NCBI GenBank assembly: GCA_002279065.1
Contig: NCKB01000004.1
Location: 186,001 to 250,000 of the forward strand
Length of the DNA: 64,000 nt
Source: Lysobacterales bacterium 15-68-25
Lineage (GTDB): Bacteria; Pseudomonadota; Gammaproteobacteria; Xanthomonadales; Rhodanobacteraceae
Reading direction: 5' to 3'
Shown: one piece after another, positions 57,163-64,000 of the stretch
Layout: the number at the start of each line of letters is the position of its first letter
How positions within the stretch are numbered: the first letter of the stretch is position 1
The notes under the pieces: model-generated
Database searches by the model: none
The model's input: only the letters and a program-made list of their open reading frames with translations
Told to the model about the DNA's origin: nothing
Translations under genes and position numbers: made by a program

Positions 57163-58599
57163 GTGCGCTCATTCCGCCTCTCCCTGATCGCCATCGGCAT
57201 CCTGGCCAGCGCCTGCGCGCAGGCCGCCACGGCCGACGGTCCATCCGTCACCATCTACCGCAGCGACGATGCTTCGCTGTTCAACAACGACGCCGCGCCG
57301 ATGGACAGTGGCTACGCGATGGTCCGTGAGCCGCGCAGTCTCGACCTGAAAACCGGTCTGCAGGACGTCGGCCTCGGAGGCCTGCCCCGGTTTCTCGATC
57401 CCGAGGCACTGTCGCTCCATTTCGCGAACGATGCCGCCACGGTTCTGTCGCAAAGACTGCAGCTGGTCCAGGGCGAATCCGCCGGACTCTCGTATCTGGT
57501 CGGCCGCAACATCGACGTGCTCGGCGACGGCGGCAACGTGCTTGCCAGCGGCATACTGCGCTCCGCACGCGGCGGTCTCGAGCTGCGCCAGGGCGATACC
57601 ACGGTGCTGGTGCACGACTACGCCGCCGTGAGGGCGAGCGGACCGATCGAGTACGGCGCACGACTGGACCTGCGCGTGGATGCTCGTCGCGCCGGCACGG
57701 CACGGGCGCAGCTCGGCTTTGTCACTGCCGGACTGGGCTGGCGCGCCTCCTACATCGGGACACTGGCGCCAGGCAGTGCCTGCCGAATGACACTGGAGTC
57801 GCGTGCCAGCGTGGCCAACCGCAGCGGCAGCGACTGGCGCGACGCCGACCTGACCCTCGTCGCCGGCGAGCCGAACCTGGCCAAATCCGATACCCCCGGA
57901 CCGCGTGCCATGGCCTTCAGCGCCAAGGCTGCGCGCGACATGCCGGAGCAGTCCGCACTGGCCGACTATCGCAGCTTCCACCTGCCCGCACCGGTCGATC
58001 TTCCGGACGGCAGCGTGAGCCTGCTGCCGCTCTACGCCACCCGCACGGTGTCCTGCGAGCGCACCGCACTCTACGAGAACGGCAATGCCTACCGGCCGCC
58101 GATGCCGATGATCCAGCCGGGCTTCGATCCGGGCGGCCAGGAACAGGTCACCAGCACGCTGGCCTTCGATGCCTTCGACAGCCTGCCGGCAGGCTACCTT
58201 CGGATGCTGTCTGACGACGTCCACGGCACGCCGCAGGTGATCGGCGAAGGAAGAGTGGAGGACACGCCCAAGGGCGGGAGGGTCACGCTCACCCTGGGCA
58301 ACGCGTTCGACCTGCGGGTGAAGCGGGAGCGTACCGCCTTCCACGTGGACCGCGAAGGCCGCACCATGGACGAAGCTTTCCGTCTCACCCTCACCAACGC
58401 CGGCAGCGAGGCACGTGTCGTCACCGTGCGCGAACATCCTTCGCGCTGGCGAACCTGGACCCTGGCATCGTCGAGCCAGAAGCCATCGAATACCACGCCG
58501 GACACGCTGACCTTCGCGGTCAAGGTGCCGGCCAACGGCAAGGCCACGCTCGACTACGCCGTGCGCTACACCTGGACCTCCGACGTCCAGCCCCAATGA
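57163..58599 (+). CDS. DUF4139-domain exported protein
   Basis: A 478-residue secreted protein with a signal peptide (MRSFRLSLIAIGILASACAQAATA). The body, with LGFVTAGLGWRASYIGTL and VANRSGSDWRDADLTLVAGEPN, matches the DUF4139 mucoidy-inhibitor-like beta-rich domain, function unknown. The GTG start at 57163 is chosen because AAAGGAG lies 8 bases upstream; an ATG at 57130 would place that site inside the gene. It is followed closely by the enoyl-CoA isomerase gene. Confidence 0.82.
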   Translation: MRSFRLSLIAIGILASACAQAATADGPSVTIYRSDDASLFNNDAAPMDSGYAMVREPRSLDLKTGLQDVGLGGLPRFLDPEALSLHFANDAATVLSQRLQLVQGESAGLSYLVGRNIDVLGDGGNVLASGILRSARGGLELRQGDTTVLVHDYAAVRASGPIEYGARLDLRVDARRAGTARAQLGFVTAGLGWRASYIGTLAPGSACRMTLESRASVANRSGSDWRDADLTLVAGEPNLAKSDTPGPRAMAFSAKAARDMPEQSALADYRSFHLPAPVDLPDGSVSLLPLYATRTVSCERTALYENGNAYRPPMPMIQPGFDPGGQEQVTSTLAFDAFDSLPAGYLRMLSDDVHGTPQVIGEGRVEDTPKGGRVTLTLGNAFDLRVKRERTAFHVDREGRTMDEAFRLTLTNAGSEARVVTVREHPSRWRTWTLASSSQKPSNTTPDTLTFAVKVPANGKATLDYAVRYTWTSDVQPQ

Positions 58600-58619
58600 C
58601 CCCGAATCCGGAGCCAGGC

Positions 58620-59372
58620 ATGCTCAACCGCATCACCCACGACTACCTCGTCGAGATCCAGCTGGCACGCCCGCCGGTCAACGCGCTCAACCGCGAACTG
58701 CTGGTCGCGCTGCAGGAAGCCGTCACCGGTGCGATCGATGGCGGTGCCCGCGGCATCGTGCTATCCGGCAGCCCGGGCATGTTCTCGGCCGGCGTCGACG
58801 TGCCGGCCCTGATGGGCCGTGAGCGCGCCGAAGTGCGTGCGTTCTGGCGCGAGTTCTTCGCCAGCTGCGGCGTGCTGGCGCGCTCGCCCGTCCCGGTGGT
58901 GGCGGCGATCACCGGCCACAGCCCCGCCGGCGGCGCGGTGCTGTCACTGTTCTGCGACTACCGCGTGATGGCCGACGGACCGTTCAAGATCGGCCTCAAC
59001 GAAGTACAGGTGGGCCTGGTGGTACCGGACTGCATCCAGTTCGCGCTGCGCCGGATCGTGGGGCCGTATCGCGCCGAGCGCCTGCTGGTCGCCGGCGCGA
59101 TGATCGAATCCGCGGACGCACTGGCATGCGGTTTCGTGGACGAGACCACCGCTGTCGATCAGGTGGTGACACGGGCGTTGCACTGGCTGCGCGAGCTCAC
59201 CGCCCTGCCCGCCCACGCCATGCTGGCGACCCGCGCGCTGGCGCGGGCGGACCTGGCCCAGGCCTACGCCGACATCGACGCGCTGCCGCTGGACGAGTTT
59301 GTCGACGGCTTCTTGCGGCCGGAAACCCAGGCCGTGCTGCAGGCGCTGGTGGCACGCCTGGGCAAGAAGTGA
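58620..59372 (+). CDS. Delta3,Delta2-enoyl-CoA isomerase-like protein (crotonase fold)
   Basis: A 250-residue crotonase-fold enzyme. GHSPAGGAVLSLFCDYRVMADG followed by IGLNEVQVGL resembles enoyl-CoA isomerases, with the single catalytic Glu in LNEVQ and no first hydratase Glu (GGAVL in place of GGG-x-E). It would shift double bonds of unsaturated fatty acyl-CoA for beta-oxidation. GGAG lies six bases before ATG 58620. An upstream ATG (58596), overlapping the preceding stop (ATGA), would add eight residues. Confidence 0.85.
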   Translation: MLNRITHDYLVEIQLARPPVNALNRELLVALQEAVTGAIDGGARGIVLSGSPGMFSAGVDVPALMGRERAEVRAFWREFFASCGVLARSPVPVVAAITGHSPAGGAVLSLFCDYRVMADGPFKIGLNEVQVGLVVPDCIQFALRRIVGPYRAERLLVAGAMIESADALACGFVDETTAVDQVVTRALHWLRELTALPAHAMLATRALARADLAQAYADIDALPLDEFVDGFLRPETQAVLQALVARLGKK

Positions 59373-59376
59373 GGGT

Positions 59377-60231
59377 TCAGTCGGCGACGGCGACCGGTCG
59401 CGACGGATCGCTGATCCAGCCGCTCCACGAGGGCGGATAGAGCCGCGAACCGGTGAGTCCCGCCTGCTCCATCGCGAGCAGGTTGTGGGTCGCGGTGACG
59501 CCTGAGCCGCACATATGCACGATCGTGGCGGGCGCGCGCGCACCGATCAGCGCCAGCCATTCCTCACGCAGAGCCGCCGGCGGCTTGAACCGGCCGTCCG
59601 GCTGGAGATTGCAGGCGAAAGGCCGGTTCAGGGCGCCCGGCACGTGGCCGGCCACGCGATCGAGCGGCTCGACCTCCCCGCGGTAGCGCGGCTCGGCTCG
59701 CGCATCGACCAGGTTTCCTCGTGATGCGGCGCCAGCCGCACCGGCGTGGTCGACGATCATCGACGGCGCGAAGCTGACATCCACATCGGTCGGCACACGC
59801 GGCGCCGGCTCACCGGCCTCCAGCGGGCGTCCCGCGGCCAGCCAGGCAGCCAGCCCGCCGTCGAGCACGGCCACGGCCTGCGCACCGACCGCGCGCAGCA
59901 TCCACCAGAGGCGGGCCGCCGCCAGCGCGCCGTTGCCTGCGTCGTAGCAGACCACCTGGCGATCCGGCCGCCAGCCCAAGCGCCCCAGCGTGGCGGAGAA
60001 TGCCGCCGCGGTGGGCAACGGATGCCGCCCCAGCCCCTCGGCCTGGCGCGACAGATCGGACAGGTCGTGGTCGAGATCGGCATAGACCGCCCCGGGGATG
60101 TGGCCGGCCAGGAAGTCGCGCTGCCCTTTGGATGGATCGGCCAGATCGACGCGGCAGTCCACGATCATGACCTCTTCGGCTGACAGGCCGGCCAATCCGG
60201 CGACGTCGATCAGCGGTGCGGAAAAGCTCAT
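59377..60231 (-). CDS. sseA: 3-mercaptopyruvate sulfurtransferase (tandem rhodanese)
   Basis: A 284-residue protein with two rhodanese domains. The C-terminal one carries the catalytic Cys241 in CGSGVTA, the loop type of 3-mercaptopyruvate sulfurtransferases rather than thiosulfate ones. It moves sulfane sulfur from 3-mercaptopyruvate to thiols or cyanide. It overlaps the upstream Nudix gene by four bases (ATGA), so it is the last of a DUF1289-Nudix-sseA unit. Only four bases separate it from the convergent isomerase gene. Confidence 0.92.
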   Translation of the reverse strand: MSFSAPLIDVAGLAGLSAEEVMIVDCRVDLADPSKGQRDFLAGHIPGAVYADLDHDLSDLSRQAEGLGRHPLPTAAAFSATLGRLGWRPDRQVVCYDAGNGALAAARLWWMLRAVGAQAVAVLDGGLAAWLAAGRPLEAGEPAPRVPTDVDVSFAPSMIVDHAGAAGAASRGNLVDARAEPRYRGEVEPLDRVAGHVPGALNRPFACNLQPDGRFKPPAALREEWLALIGARAPATIVHMCGSGVTATHNLLAMEQAGLTGSRLYPPSWSGWISDPSRPVAVAD

Positions 60232-60830
60232 ACCCGTCCCATCCTCTGCAGCAAATTCAGAAGCATCGCCGCCGTGGCTCCCCAGATGCGGTGCCCGCCG
60301 TGGAGAAATTCCACCATCGGCCGGCGCTGGCCGCGGAAATCCATGGTGTAGCGGCGCAGGTTGGCCGGCTCCAGAAAGAACGAGAGCGGCACCTCGAACA
60401 CCTCAGCGACCTCATCCGGCGCCGGTGCCAGCACCGCCTGCTCGGCGATGCGCGCGACCACCGGCGTCACGCAGTAGCCGCTGATCGTCTCGAACACGTC
60501 GAGGAACCCAAGCGGGGAAACGTGGCCCGGATCCAGCCCGATCTCCTCCTGGCTCTCGCGTAGCGCGGTGTCGATCGCGTCGCGGTCGCCCGGATCGCTG
60601 CCGCCCCCCGGGAACGCCACCTGTCCGGCGTGCGAGGCAAGGTGGGCGGTACGCACTGTCAGCACCACCCGGGGATCCACTCCCTCGCGCACCCCGACCA
60701 GCACGGCGGCCGGCCTGCGCTCGACCGATCCCAGCAGTTCGCTCATCTGCACATGGTTCCAGCCCGGCGGCTGCGGCGGCTCGGCCAGCGGCACGAGTGC
60801 GGGTGCAAGCTGGTGCCAGATGCCGTCCAT
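60228..60830 (-). CDS. Nudix hydrolase, CoA pyrophosphatase-like
   Basis: A 200-residue Nudix protein. VAFPGGGSDPGDRD and ALRESQEEIGL form the Nudix box (REx2EE core), and the wider PGG-x-DPGD pattern is that of NudL/CoA diphosphatases, which cleave CoA and its thioesters to phosphopantetheine and 3',5'-ADP. Start at 60830 overlaps the DUF1289 stop by one base (TGATG). The frame is open upstream through that gene but out of its reading frame. Confidence 0.88.
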   Translation of the reverse strand: MDGIWHQLAPALVPLAEPPQPPGWNHVQMSELLGSVERRPAAVLVGVREGVDPRVVLTVRTAHLASHAGQVAFPGGGSDPGDRDAIDTALRESQEEIGLDPGHVSPLGFLDVFETISGYCVTPVVARIAEQAVLAPAPDEVAEVFEVPLSFFLEPANLRRYTMDFRGQRRPMVEFLHGGHRIWGATAAMLLNLLQRMGRV

Positions 60831-61024
60831 CACGATACCTTGCGGGTGGGCAGCACCACGCGCATCAGGTACAGCCGCTCGGTGTCCGGCATGGTGCCCC
60901 ATCGGGCGATCTCCCCCATGGAACGCTGGCATCCCATGCAATAACCGCGTCCGTCGAGTCGGCAGACGCCGGTACACGGACTCGGCGGGGCATGGGAAAA
61001 GGACGCGCGGGGATCGTTCGGCAT
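60830..61024 (-). CDS. DUF1289-family small protein
   Basis: A 64-residue protein with CTGVCRLDGRGYCMGCQRSMGEIARW, the four-cysteine DUF1289 signature (C-x3-C-x7-C-x2-C), probably a small metal-binding fold of unknown function. Start at 61024 gives the compact family length. First gene of the DUF1289-Nudix-sseA unit; the FKBP gene lies 35 bases upstream on the same strand and may be included. Confidence 0.87.
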   Translation of the reverse strand: MPNDPRASFSHAPPSPCTGVCRLDGRGYCMGCQRSMGEIARWGTMPDTERLYLMRVVLPTRKVS

Positions 61025-61059
61025 GGCCGCCGATGATAGCGCCTGTGGCGTATCGCCGG

Positions 61060-61770
61060 TCAGGGTCCGCCGATGCTCAGCAACTGGATATCGAACACCA
61101 GCGCCTCGTTCGGGCCGATCCGCGGCAATGCACCGCGCTCGCCGTAAGCCAGCCGTGGCGGGATCACCACCTTCCAGCGATCGCCGACGTGCATGCGCGG
61201 GATCACGTCGCGCCAGCCGGGGATCACGCTCTTCACCGTGAAGGTGGCGGGCTGGCCATGCGCCCAGGTGCTGTCGAACTCGGTACCGTCGATCAGCATG
61301 CCGCGGTAGTTGACCGTGACCTTGCTGTCTACCGTCGGGCTGGGGCCACCGTCGCCCTTGGAGATCACCGCGTACTGCACGCCCGAGGGCAGCTGGACCA
61401 CGCCCGGCTGGGTCCGGTTGTGCGCCATGAACTGCTCGCTCTTGCGCTCGTTGGCCTCGGCGATGCGCTTGAACTCGGCCACGGCGTTGGCGTGCATCTG
61501 TTCGTCGAGCGCCCGCAACTGGGACCGCATCTCCGCCGTGGGGACGGACGGCTGTCGCTTGGCGTAGGCATCGGCAATGGCCCGCTGCAGGGTCGGCAGA
61601 TCGACTGCCGGCTGGCCATCCGCGAACTGGCTGCCGATCTGGTAACCGATCGCGTAGGACAGCTTGGACTTGTCGATCGCAGGCGCCGGCGCCGGAGACT
61701 TGGATGGTTGCTGCGCATGCACCGCACCGACCAGCCCGAGTCCCGCCAACAGTCCTGCCCACTTGCCCAT
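61060..61770 (-). CDS. FKBP-type peptidyl-prolyl cis-trans isomerase, exported
   Basis: A 236-residue protein with a signal peptide (MGKWAGLLAGLGLVGAVHAQ), an N-terminal helical dimerisation domain (about 35-125, SYAIGYQIGSQF) and a C-terminal FKBP domain (about 140-235, VTVNYRGMLIDGTEFDSTW and IPPRLAYGERG). This is the Mip/FkpA layout of periplasmic folding catalysts. Start at 61770 has GGAGG upstream; the longer frame has no signal sequence. It is divergent from the enoyl-CoA hydratase gene. Confidence 0.92.
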   Translation of the reverse strand: MGKWAGLLAGLGLVGAVHAQQPSKSPAPAPAIDKSKLSYAIGYQIGSQFADGQPAVDLPTLQRAIADAYAKRQPSVPTAEMRSQLRALDEQMHANAVAEFKRIAEANERKSEQFMAHNRTQPGVVQLPSGVQYAVISKGDGGPSPTVDSKVTVNYRGMLIDGTEFDSTWAHGQPATFTVKSVIPGWRDVIPRMHVGDRWKVVIPPRLAYGERGALPRIGPNEALVFDIQLLSIGGP

Positions 61771-61926
61771 GCCATCCTCCGGATCGTGACGCCAGCCCCG
61801 CATGCTACTTCCCACCGAAGGCCCCGTGCAGGGCCTGGGCGCAAAGCCGGCCCGCTTCAGATTCCGGGGGGCGCCAAAGGTTCCCGCTGCTACCATCGGC
61901 GCTTTTACTCCAAGCAGGTTCAAGCC

Positions 61927-62709
61927 ATGGCCTACCGCAACATCGAAGTCGCCGACCGGGGCGCCGTCCGCACCATCACCGTGGCCCGCCCGGACAAGCT
62001 CAACGCGCTGAATCGCGACACCCTGAATGAGCTGACCCTGGCCTTCGCCCAGGCTGCGCAGGAGGATGTCGTGCGTGCCGTGGTGCTAGCCGGCAGCGGC
62101 GAGAAGGCTTTCGTGGCCGGCGCCGACATCGCCGAGATGAACGGCTACACGCCCGTGCAGGCGCAGGGCTTCTCGCGCACCGGACAGCGGCTGATGACCC
62201 TGATCGAACGCCTCGGCAAACCGGTGATCGCGCGCATCCAGGGCTTCGCGCTGGGCGGCGGCATGGAACTGGCGATGGCCTGCCACCTGCGCATCGCCAG
62301 CGAGAGAGCCAAGTTCGGCCAGCCGGAGATCAACCTCGGCCTGATTCCCGGCTTCGGCGGCACCCAGCGGCTGATGCGTCTGGCCGGCCGCAGCGCCGCG
62401 CTGGAGCTGTGCCTGACCGGCGCCACCATCTCCGCGCAGCGTGCCTACGAGCTGGGCGTGGTGAACCGCGTGGTTGCACCCGAGGCGCTGGACGAGACGG
62501 TCGCCGCGCTGGCCGAGCAGCTGGCGGCCGCCGCACCGCTGGCGGCGGCGGGCATCCTCGACGCCGTGCTGCAAGGTGGTGAGACCAGCCTCGACCAGGG
62601 GCTGGAGTTCGAAACCCAGGGATTTGCCCTGATGTTCTCCACCGAGGACATGCGCGAAGGCACGACGGCCTTTCTGGAAAAACGCAAGGCAAGCTTCCGG
62701 GGAGTTTGA
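61927..62709 (+). CDS. Enoyl-CoA hydratase
   Basis: A 260-residue crotonase. Both catalytic glutamates are present, Glu114 (GGGMELAMA) and Glu134 (GQPEINLGLIPGFGGTQR), with the oxyanion-hole segment AGADIAEM. It hydrates trans-2-enoyl-CoA in fatty acid degradation or a related pathway. ATG 61927 starts directly at the domain; the frame is open upstream. It is followed by a hairpin and the convergent DUF1684 gene. Confidence 0.95.
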   Translation: MAYRNIEVADRGAVRTITVARPDKLNALNRDTLNELTLAFAQAAQEDVVRAVVLAGSGEKAFVAGADIAEMNGYTPVQAQGFSRTGQRLMTLIERLGKPVIARIQGFALGGGMELAMACHLRIASERAKFGQPEINLGLIPGFGGTQRLMRLAGRSAALELCLTGATISAQRAYELGVVNRVVAPEALDETVAALAEQLAAAAPLAAAGILDAVLQGGETSLDQGLEFETQGFALMFSTEDMREGTTAFLEKRKASFRGV

Positions 62710-62717
62710 TCCGGTCA

Positions 62718-62748
62718 CATGCTGCGGGCCGGAACGTCCCGCAGCATG
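62718..62748. terminator. Strong hairpin between convergent genes
   Basis: A perfect 11-bp stem CATGCTGCGGG / CCCGCAGCATG with a 9-base loop, 9 bases after the hydratase stop and 14 bases after the DUF1684 stop. There is no T-run on either side, so it is probably a bidirectional but weak or factor-assisted terminator. Confidence 0.55.
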
Positions 62749-62761
62749 CTCCTTGCCGTGA

Positions 62762-63700
62762 TCAATGGCCGTCGGCGTATTTCTTCTCGCCCGCGGTCAC
62801 CGCGATGCCCAGCCGGTTTTCCGGCGGCGCCAGGGGGCAGGTGGCGTAGGGCGTGAACGCGCACGGCGGGTTGTAGGCACGGTTGAAGTCCAGCACCACC
62901 GAGCCCGGCCGGCTCAGCCCGCTTGCTGGCAGCGCGGCATAGAGGAAGCGTGCCGCGCCGTAGGTCTCCTTGCCCGAGGTGCGATCGGCGATCACGAAGA
63001 ACAGCTCTCCGCCCGGTTCCTCCTGGTAAGGCAGCAACTCGAAGGTCTTGCCGTCGCGGTGGAATACCGCCTTGCCCGGTACCTGCACCTTGTCGATGGT
63101 GCCGATCTCGGTGCCGATCTCCAGCGTGTGCATCGGCTGGAACGGGACCCACTGGGCGACGATCCGCCACGATGGATCGATCGGGAAGTAATCGATGCCG
63201 TGGAAATGCAGGCGGGTGTCGGCCTGCGAATCCTTTACGCGCAGCCCCTTCCGCCCATCGCGATCGATCGCGTAGAAACTGGCGGTGCCGAAGTGCACCG
63301 TGGTGGGACCCGCCTTGCCGGCGTGCATGTCGTCGACCAACGCCGCGTCGGAAACCGACTTGCCATCGATGACTGCCCCGCTGCCGGGTGCAGCGGTGAA
63401 ATGCAGCGCACCATCCGTCGCCAGCGTGACCGTACCCAGGTGATCCGGCCCAGCCTTCAGCACGATGTCGTTGTCCGCTGCGGAACCGACGCGATTGGCC
63501 CCCTCATGCAGCCATTCCAGCCCGATCAGGCTGAGCCAGCCGTCCGGCGCGGTCAATCGCTTGAGCCGGTCGGCTCGCCACTGTTCGGCCTGCTTCACCA
63601 CCTCCTGGGCAGAGGGCTGGTCACTGGCGGAAGCGTCGGTGGCGTGCACGGCGGAGACTCCGAAGGCAAGGGCAAGAACAAACGGAAGACGTCGCATCAT
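62762..63700 (-). CDS. DUF1684-domain exported protein
   Basis: A 312-residue protein with a signal peptide (about residues 1-20, AVHA). The core matches DUF1684: GWLSLIGLEWLHEGANRVGS near the N-terminus and LDFNRAYNPPCAFTPYATCPLAPPENRL near the C-terminus, with two cysteines that may pair. The function of the family is unknown. It is transcribed towards the enoyl-CoA hydratase. mutL lies upstream on the same strand with 69 bases between. Confidence 0.88.
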   Translation of the reverse strand: MMRRLPFVLALAFGVSAVHATDASASDQPSAQEVVKQAEQWRADRLKRLTAPDGWLSLIGLEWLHEGANRVGSAADNDIVLKAGPDHLGTVTLATDGALHFTAAPGSGAVIDGKSVSDAALVDDMHAGKAGPTTVHFGTASFYAIDRDGRKGLRVKDSQADTRLHFHGIDYFPIDPSWRIVAQWVPFQPMHTLEIGTEIGTIDKVQVPGKAVFHRDGKTFELLPYQEEPGGELFFVIADRTSGKETYGAARFLYAALPASGLSRPGSVVLDFNRAYNPPCAFTPYATCPLAPPENRLGIAVTAGEKKYADGH

Positions 63701-63769
63701 CGGGCGGTCGACCTGGGGAGGAAGGAACCCTGAGTATGGCGAGCCGGTATCGCCCGGAGCAATCGGGCG

Positions 63770-64000
63770 TCAGCGGCCGCGCAGGAACAGCTTGTCCAGT
63801 TCGCCGAGACCGAGCTGGGTCCAGGTGGGACGGCCGTGGTTGCACTGGCCGGAGCGCTCGGTGGCCTCCATCTCGCGCAGCAGGGCATTCATCTCGGGAA
63901 TCGTCAGGCGACGGCCCGCACGAACCGAGCCGTGGCAAGCCATGGTGGAGAGCAACTCGTTCTCCAGTTCCTGCAGGCGTCGCGAACTGCCGTGCATGGC
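63770..64000 (-). CDS. mutL: DNA mismatch repair protein MutL, C-terminal end only
   Basis: The last 76 codons of a gene that runs off the right edge. [32 protein letters not shown] and the end [14 protein letters not shown] are the conserved end of MutL, the ATPase matchmaker between MutS and downstream nucleases or helicase. The CNHGRPTW segment is part of the C-terminal dimerisation/endonuclease-site region. No start is visible in the window. Confidence 0.93.
   Translation of the reverse strand, partial: AMHGSSRRLQELENELLSTMACHGSVRAGRRLTIPEMNALLREMEATERSGQCNHGRPTWTQLGLGELDKLFLRGR

Overview
The window is a chromosomal segment of a high-GC gammaproteobacterium. The minor-pilin order fimT-pilV-pilW-pilX-pilY1-pilE, the murJ-ribF-ileS-lspA-ispH and rplU-rpmA-obgE blocks around rpsT, and the protein sequences suggest Xanthomonadales/Lysobacterales, probably Rhodanobacteraceae. 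That placement is inference from gene order and sequence feel, not from a search. Coding density is very high, no intergenic stretch exceeds about 260 bases, and I see no integrase, transposase, CRISPR array or rRNA.

Layout. 1-5.4 kb: the 5' part of a large GAF/GGDEF protein with an embedded globin-like segment, a YjdF-type membrane protein and two L,D-transpeptidase-like proteins. 5.4-25.1 kb: a low-oxygen and sulfur-stress island. It holds two universal stress proteins, a P-type ATPase, cydDC, an ompW-cydABX unit, a five-gene operon (sqr, DUF2892, RND adaptor, RND pump, OsmC-like) opposite a BigR/SqrR-like repressor, an FNR protein with intact cluster cysteines, and a GNAT acetyltransferase. 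Three FNR-type boxes sit upstream of the stress-protein/cydDC unit, the ompW-cydABX unit and the acetyltransferase. 25.3-33.7 kb: a translationally coupled three-gene signalling operon made of an 1818-residue multi-PAS histidine kinase, an Rcp-like response regulator and a receiver-PAS-LOV-GGDEF-EAL protein. 33.8-40.7 kb: the type IV pilus minor pilin/PilY1 operon, preceded by two tandem AlgR-like sites. 40.8-42.8 kb: a TPR-GGDEF diguanylate cyclase. 42.9-56.5 kb: housekeeping genes (tRNA-Thr, ispH, lspA, ileS, ribF, murJ, rpsT, obgE, rpmA, rplU, uvrA). 56.5-64 kb: a thioesterase, a DUF4139 protein, an enoyl-CoA isomerase and a hydratase, 3-mercaptopyruvate sulfurtransferase, a CoA-type Nudix hydrolase, DUF1289, FKBP, DUF1684 and the 3' end of mutL.

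How it fits together. The FNR protein at 23.7 kb probably acts on the boxes around it, linking oxygen limitation to cytochrome bd, its assembly ABC transporter, OmpW, stress proteins, a cation ATPase and protein acetylation. The neighbouring BigR-like repressor has tandem palindromes that cover the likely sqr promoter. This suggests a reactive-sulfur-inducible module that pairs sulfide oxidation with an RND efflux pump. Three separate GGDEF proteins, one with a likely heme-globin and one with a blue-light LOV domain, suggest that oxygen and light feed into c-di-GMP signalling close to the pilus operon.
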